A stretch of DNA of 64,000 nt, taken from assembly GCA_965222205.1 (NCBI GenBank), contig OZ244932.1:434001-498000 (forward strand), given 5' to 3'. The stretch is from RHLJ01 sp965222205. GTDB taxonomy: Bacteria > Bacteroidota > Rhodothermia > Balneolales > Balneolaceae. The notes beneath the pieces were generated by a model. It was given only the letters and a program-made list of their open reading frames with translations. It searched no databases and was not told the origin of the DNA. Below are positions 62,762 through 64,000 of this stretch, in pieces. Position 1 is the stretch's first letter; every line of letters starts with the position of its first letter. A program made the position numbers and the translations under genes.

Positions 62762-63775
62762 ATGTCGAAGTCTAAACTTGAATACATTTGGCTTGACGGA
62801 TACAAACCTACTCAAAGCCTGAGAAGTAAAACTAAAATCATTTCTGATTTTTCGGGAAAATTGGAGGATTGTCCGGAATGGTCTTTTGATGGAAGTTCTA
62901 CTGAGCAAGCAAAAGGGGGTAATTCAGACTGCCTGTTAAAACCAGTCGCAATTTTTCCAGATCCGGAAGTAAAAAACGGGTATCTGGTAATGACCGAAGT
63001 GTTGAATGCCGATGGTAAGCCGAACGAAAGCAACGCTCGGGCAACGATTGATGATGAAGACGCTGATTTTTGGTTCGGCTTCGAGCAGGAATATTTTTTA
63101 ATGGATCTTGAAACAAGATTACCTGTAGGATTTCCGGTAAACGGATATCCAAGCCCGCAAGGTCCATACTATTGCGGCGTAGGTGGGCAAAATGCGTTTG
63201 GAAGAGCATTCAAAGATGAGCATTTAGATATCTGCCTGGAAGCCGGTCTGAATGTTGAGGGAACCAATGGCGAAGTTGCTGCCGGACAGTGGGAATGGCA
63301 AATTTTTGCCAAAGGCGCGCAATCAGCGGGAGACCAGATTTGGGTAGCCCGTTACCTTATGGAAAGACTTTCTGAGAAGTATGGTGTTTACATTGAATAC
63401 CATCCAAAACCACTTGGTAAAACCGATTGGAACGGTTCTGGTATGCACGCTAACTTTTCTAATGAATATATCAGAACAGCAGGCTCCAAGGAAAAAATCG
63501 AAAAAGTTTGTGAAGCTTTCCGGGATGTAGTAGACGAGCATATTGCGGTATACGGTGCGCACAACGAAGAGCGCTTAACCGGTGACCATGAAACGGCGGC
63601 GATCGATCAATTCTCCTATGGAGTGTCAGATCGTGGTGCTTCTATCCGTATTCCGGTATACACTGTAACCCACGGATGGAGTGGTTATTTGGAAGATAGA
63701 CGCCCTGCTTCTAATGCCGACCCATACAAAGTTGCAGCCCGAATTATCAAAACTGTGAAAAAAGTAACCGGGTAA
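62762..63775 (+). CDS. Glutamine synthetase, type II (eukaryotic-type)
   Basis: A 337-residue GSII enzyme that makes glutamine from glutamate, ammonia and ATP. Motifs are FDGSSTEQAKGGNSD, FGFEQEYFLM (metal ligands), NVEGTNGEVAAGQWEWQ, WNGSGMHANFS and RLTGDHETAAIDQFSYGVSDRGASIRIP. Length and motifs separate it from the long GSI and GSIII forms. In bacteria GSII is usually an addition to GSI; whether this is the sole form here cannot be told. Followed by a strong terminator. Confidence 0.95.
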   Translation: MSKSKLEYIWLDGYKPTQSLRSKTKIISDFSGKLEDCPEWSFDGSSTEQAKGGNSDCLLKPVAIFPDPEVKNGYLVMTEVLNADGKPNESNARATIDDEDADFWFGFEQEYFLMDLETRLPVGFPVNGYPSPQGPYYCGVGGQNAFGRAFKDEHLDICLEAGLNVEGTNGEVAAGQWEWQIFAKGAQSAGDQIWVARYLMERLSEKYGVYIEYHPKPLGKTDWNGSGMHANFSNEYIRTAGSKEKIEKVCEAFRDVVDEHIAVYGAHNEERLTGDHETAAIDQFSYGVSDRGASIRIPVYTVTHGWSGYLEDRRPASNADPYKVAARIIKTVKKVTG

Positions 63776-63803
63776 TTCTTTTTACTTCTCATCGAAGTAA
63801 CCT

Positions 63804-63836
63804 AACCCCGCTTTCAAAAGAAGGTGGGGTTTTTTA
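63804..63836 (+). terminator. Terminator of the glutamine synthetase gene
   Basis: AACCCCGCTTTC-AAAA-GAAGGTGGGGTT forms a 12-pair stem (two G-T pairs) with an AAAA loop, then six T. Confidence 0.9.
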
Positions 63837-63856
63837 TTATCATAAAAATTTCATGT

Positions 63857-64000
63857 ATGAAATATCTACTCATCGCCTCTTTTCTTATGTTTTTCAGCAC
63901 TGCTCTTTCAGCCCAGTTTTTGAAGGCTGATGGAGGTGGGGAAGTTGTTTTTGGAGACCAGCTTGATTCTATGACAGAAGAACAGCGCCTTGAAATCAGA
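63857..64000 (+). CDS. Exported protein, truncated by window edge
   Basis: The first 48 codons of a rightward gene starting at ATG 63857. The signal peptide is KYLLIASFLMFFSTALS, ending AQ at residue 19-20. The mature part begins FLKADGGGEVVFGDQLDSM. The rest lies outside the window, so no function can be given. A second ATG at 63853 is out of frame. Confidence 0.7.
   Translation, partial: MKYLLIASFLMFFSTALSAQFLKADGGGEVVFGDQLDSMTEEQRLEIR

Noticed and set aside
1..64000. CRISPR array, tRNA or rRNA genes, prophage
   Set aside because: No regularly spaced direct repeats, no cloverleaf-like sequence in the gaps examined and no phage structural genes were seen.

Overview
This window looks like a chromosomal segment of a moderately AT-rich marine bacterium of the Balneolota/Rhodothermota branch, on the Bacteroidota side of the tree. 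The evidence is two proteins ending in type IX secretion sorting domains with the NYPNPFNPSTN signature, a GldE-like protein next to ssb, ftsX without ftsE beside it, a eukaryotic-type glutamine synthetase, DUF1501/DUF1800 and ASPIC/UnbV proteins, weak ribosome binding sites and many acidic exported proteins. Placement below phylum is inference. There is no rRNA, tRNA, CRISPR array or prophage in the window.

Layout. 0.1-7.2 kb: BtuB-like TonB receptor, a small exported protein, a phosphohexomutase, and a DUF305/LVIVD lipoprotein pair. 7.2-10.8 kb: a long perfect palindrome, a DUF985 cupin and a large M16 peptidase. 10.9-13.0 kb: DUF3109 protein with rpoN. 13.0-17.7 kb: a leftward operon pgsA-pgpA-pyrE-miaB-membrane protein. 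17.7-21.9 kb: cinA, an outer-membrane barrel and ftsX. 21.9-22.9 kb: an island with remnants of a small membrane gene, an ORF-less palindromic element and a Y1 (IS200/RAYT-like) transposase bounded by the same terminal repeats. 23-28 kb: Fur regulator, acyl-CoA ligase, and a leftward operon of cysteine desulfurase, LOG protein, DUF1499 and a membrane protein. 28-31.3 kb: a three-repeat type IX cargo protein. 31.4-34.6 kb: pgk and a DUF3857 protein. 34.7-39.6 kb: exported DinB protein and four tandem WG-repeat lipoproteins. 39.7-42.9 kb: DUF1800-DUF1501 pair. 43.1-51.3 kb: two more DUF3857 proteins, AI-2E permease, ssb, gldE-like and murB. 51.3-57.1 kb: a frameshifted exported gene, an FG-GAP/ASPIC lipoprotein, a membrane-bound winged-helix regulator and an M48 lipoprotein protease. 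57.4-64 kb: purB, menA-menC-menE, glutamine synthetase and the start of an exported protein.

Housekeeping functions visible are phospholipid synthesis (PgsA then PgpA), pyrimidine and purine synthesis (PyrE, PurB), glycolysis (Pgk), peptidoglycan synthesis (MurB), tRNA modification (MiaB), menaquinone synthesis (MenA/C/E), nitrogen assimilation (GSII, sigma-54) and division (FtsX). The rest is mainly envelope biology.

The most notable signals are the REP-like element pair around the transposase, the three DUF3857/transglutaminase-like proteins that differ in how much of the catalytic triad they keep, the four-gene WG lipoprotein array, and two short frameshifted genes that can be read by eye in the intergenic spaces.
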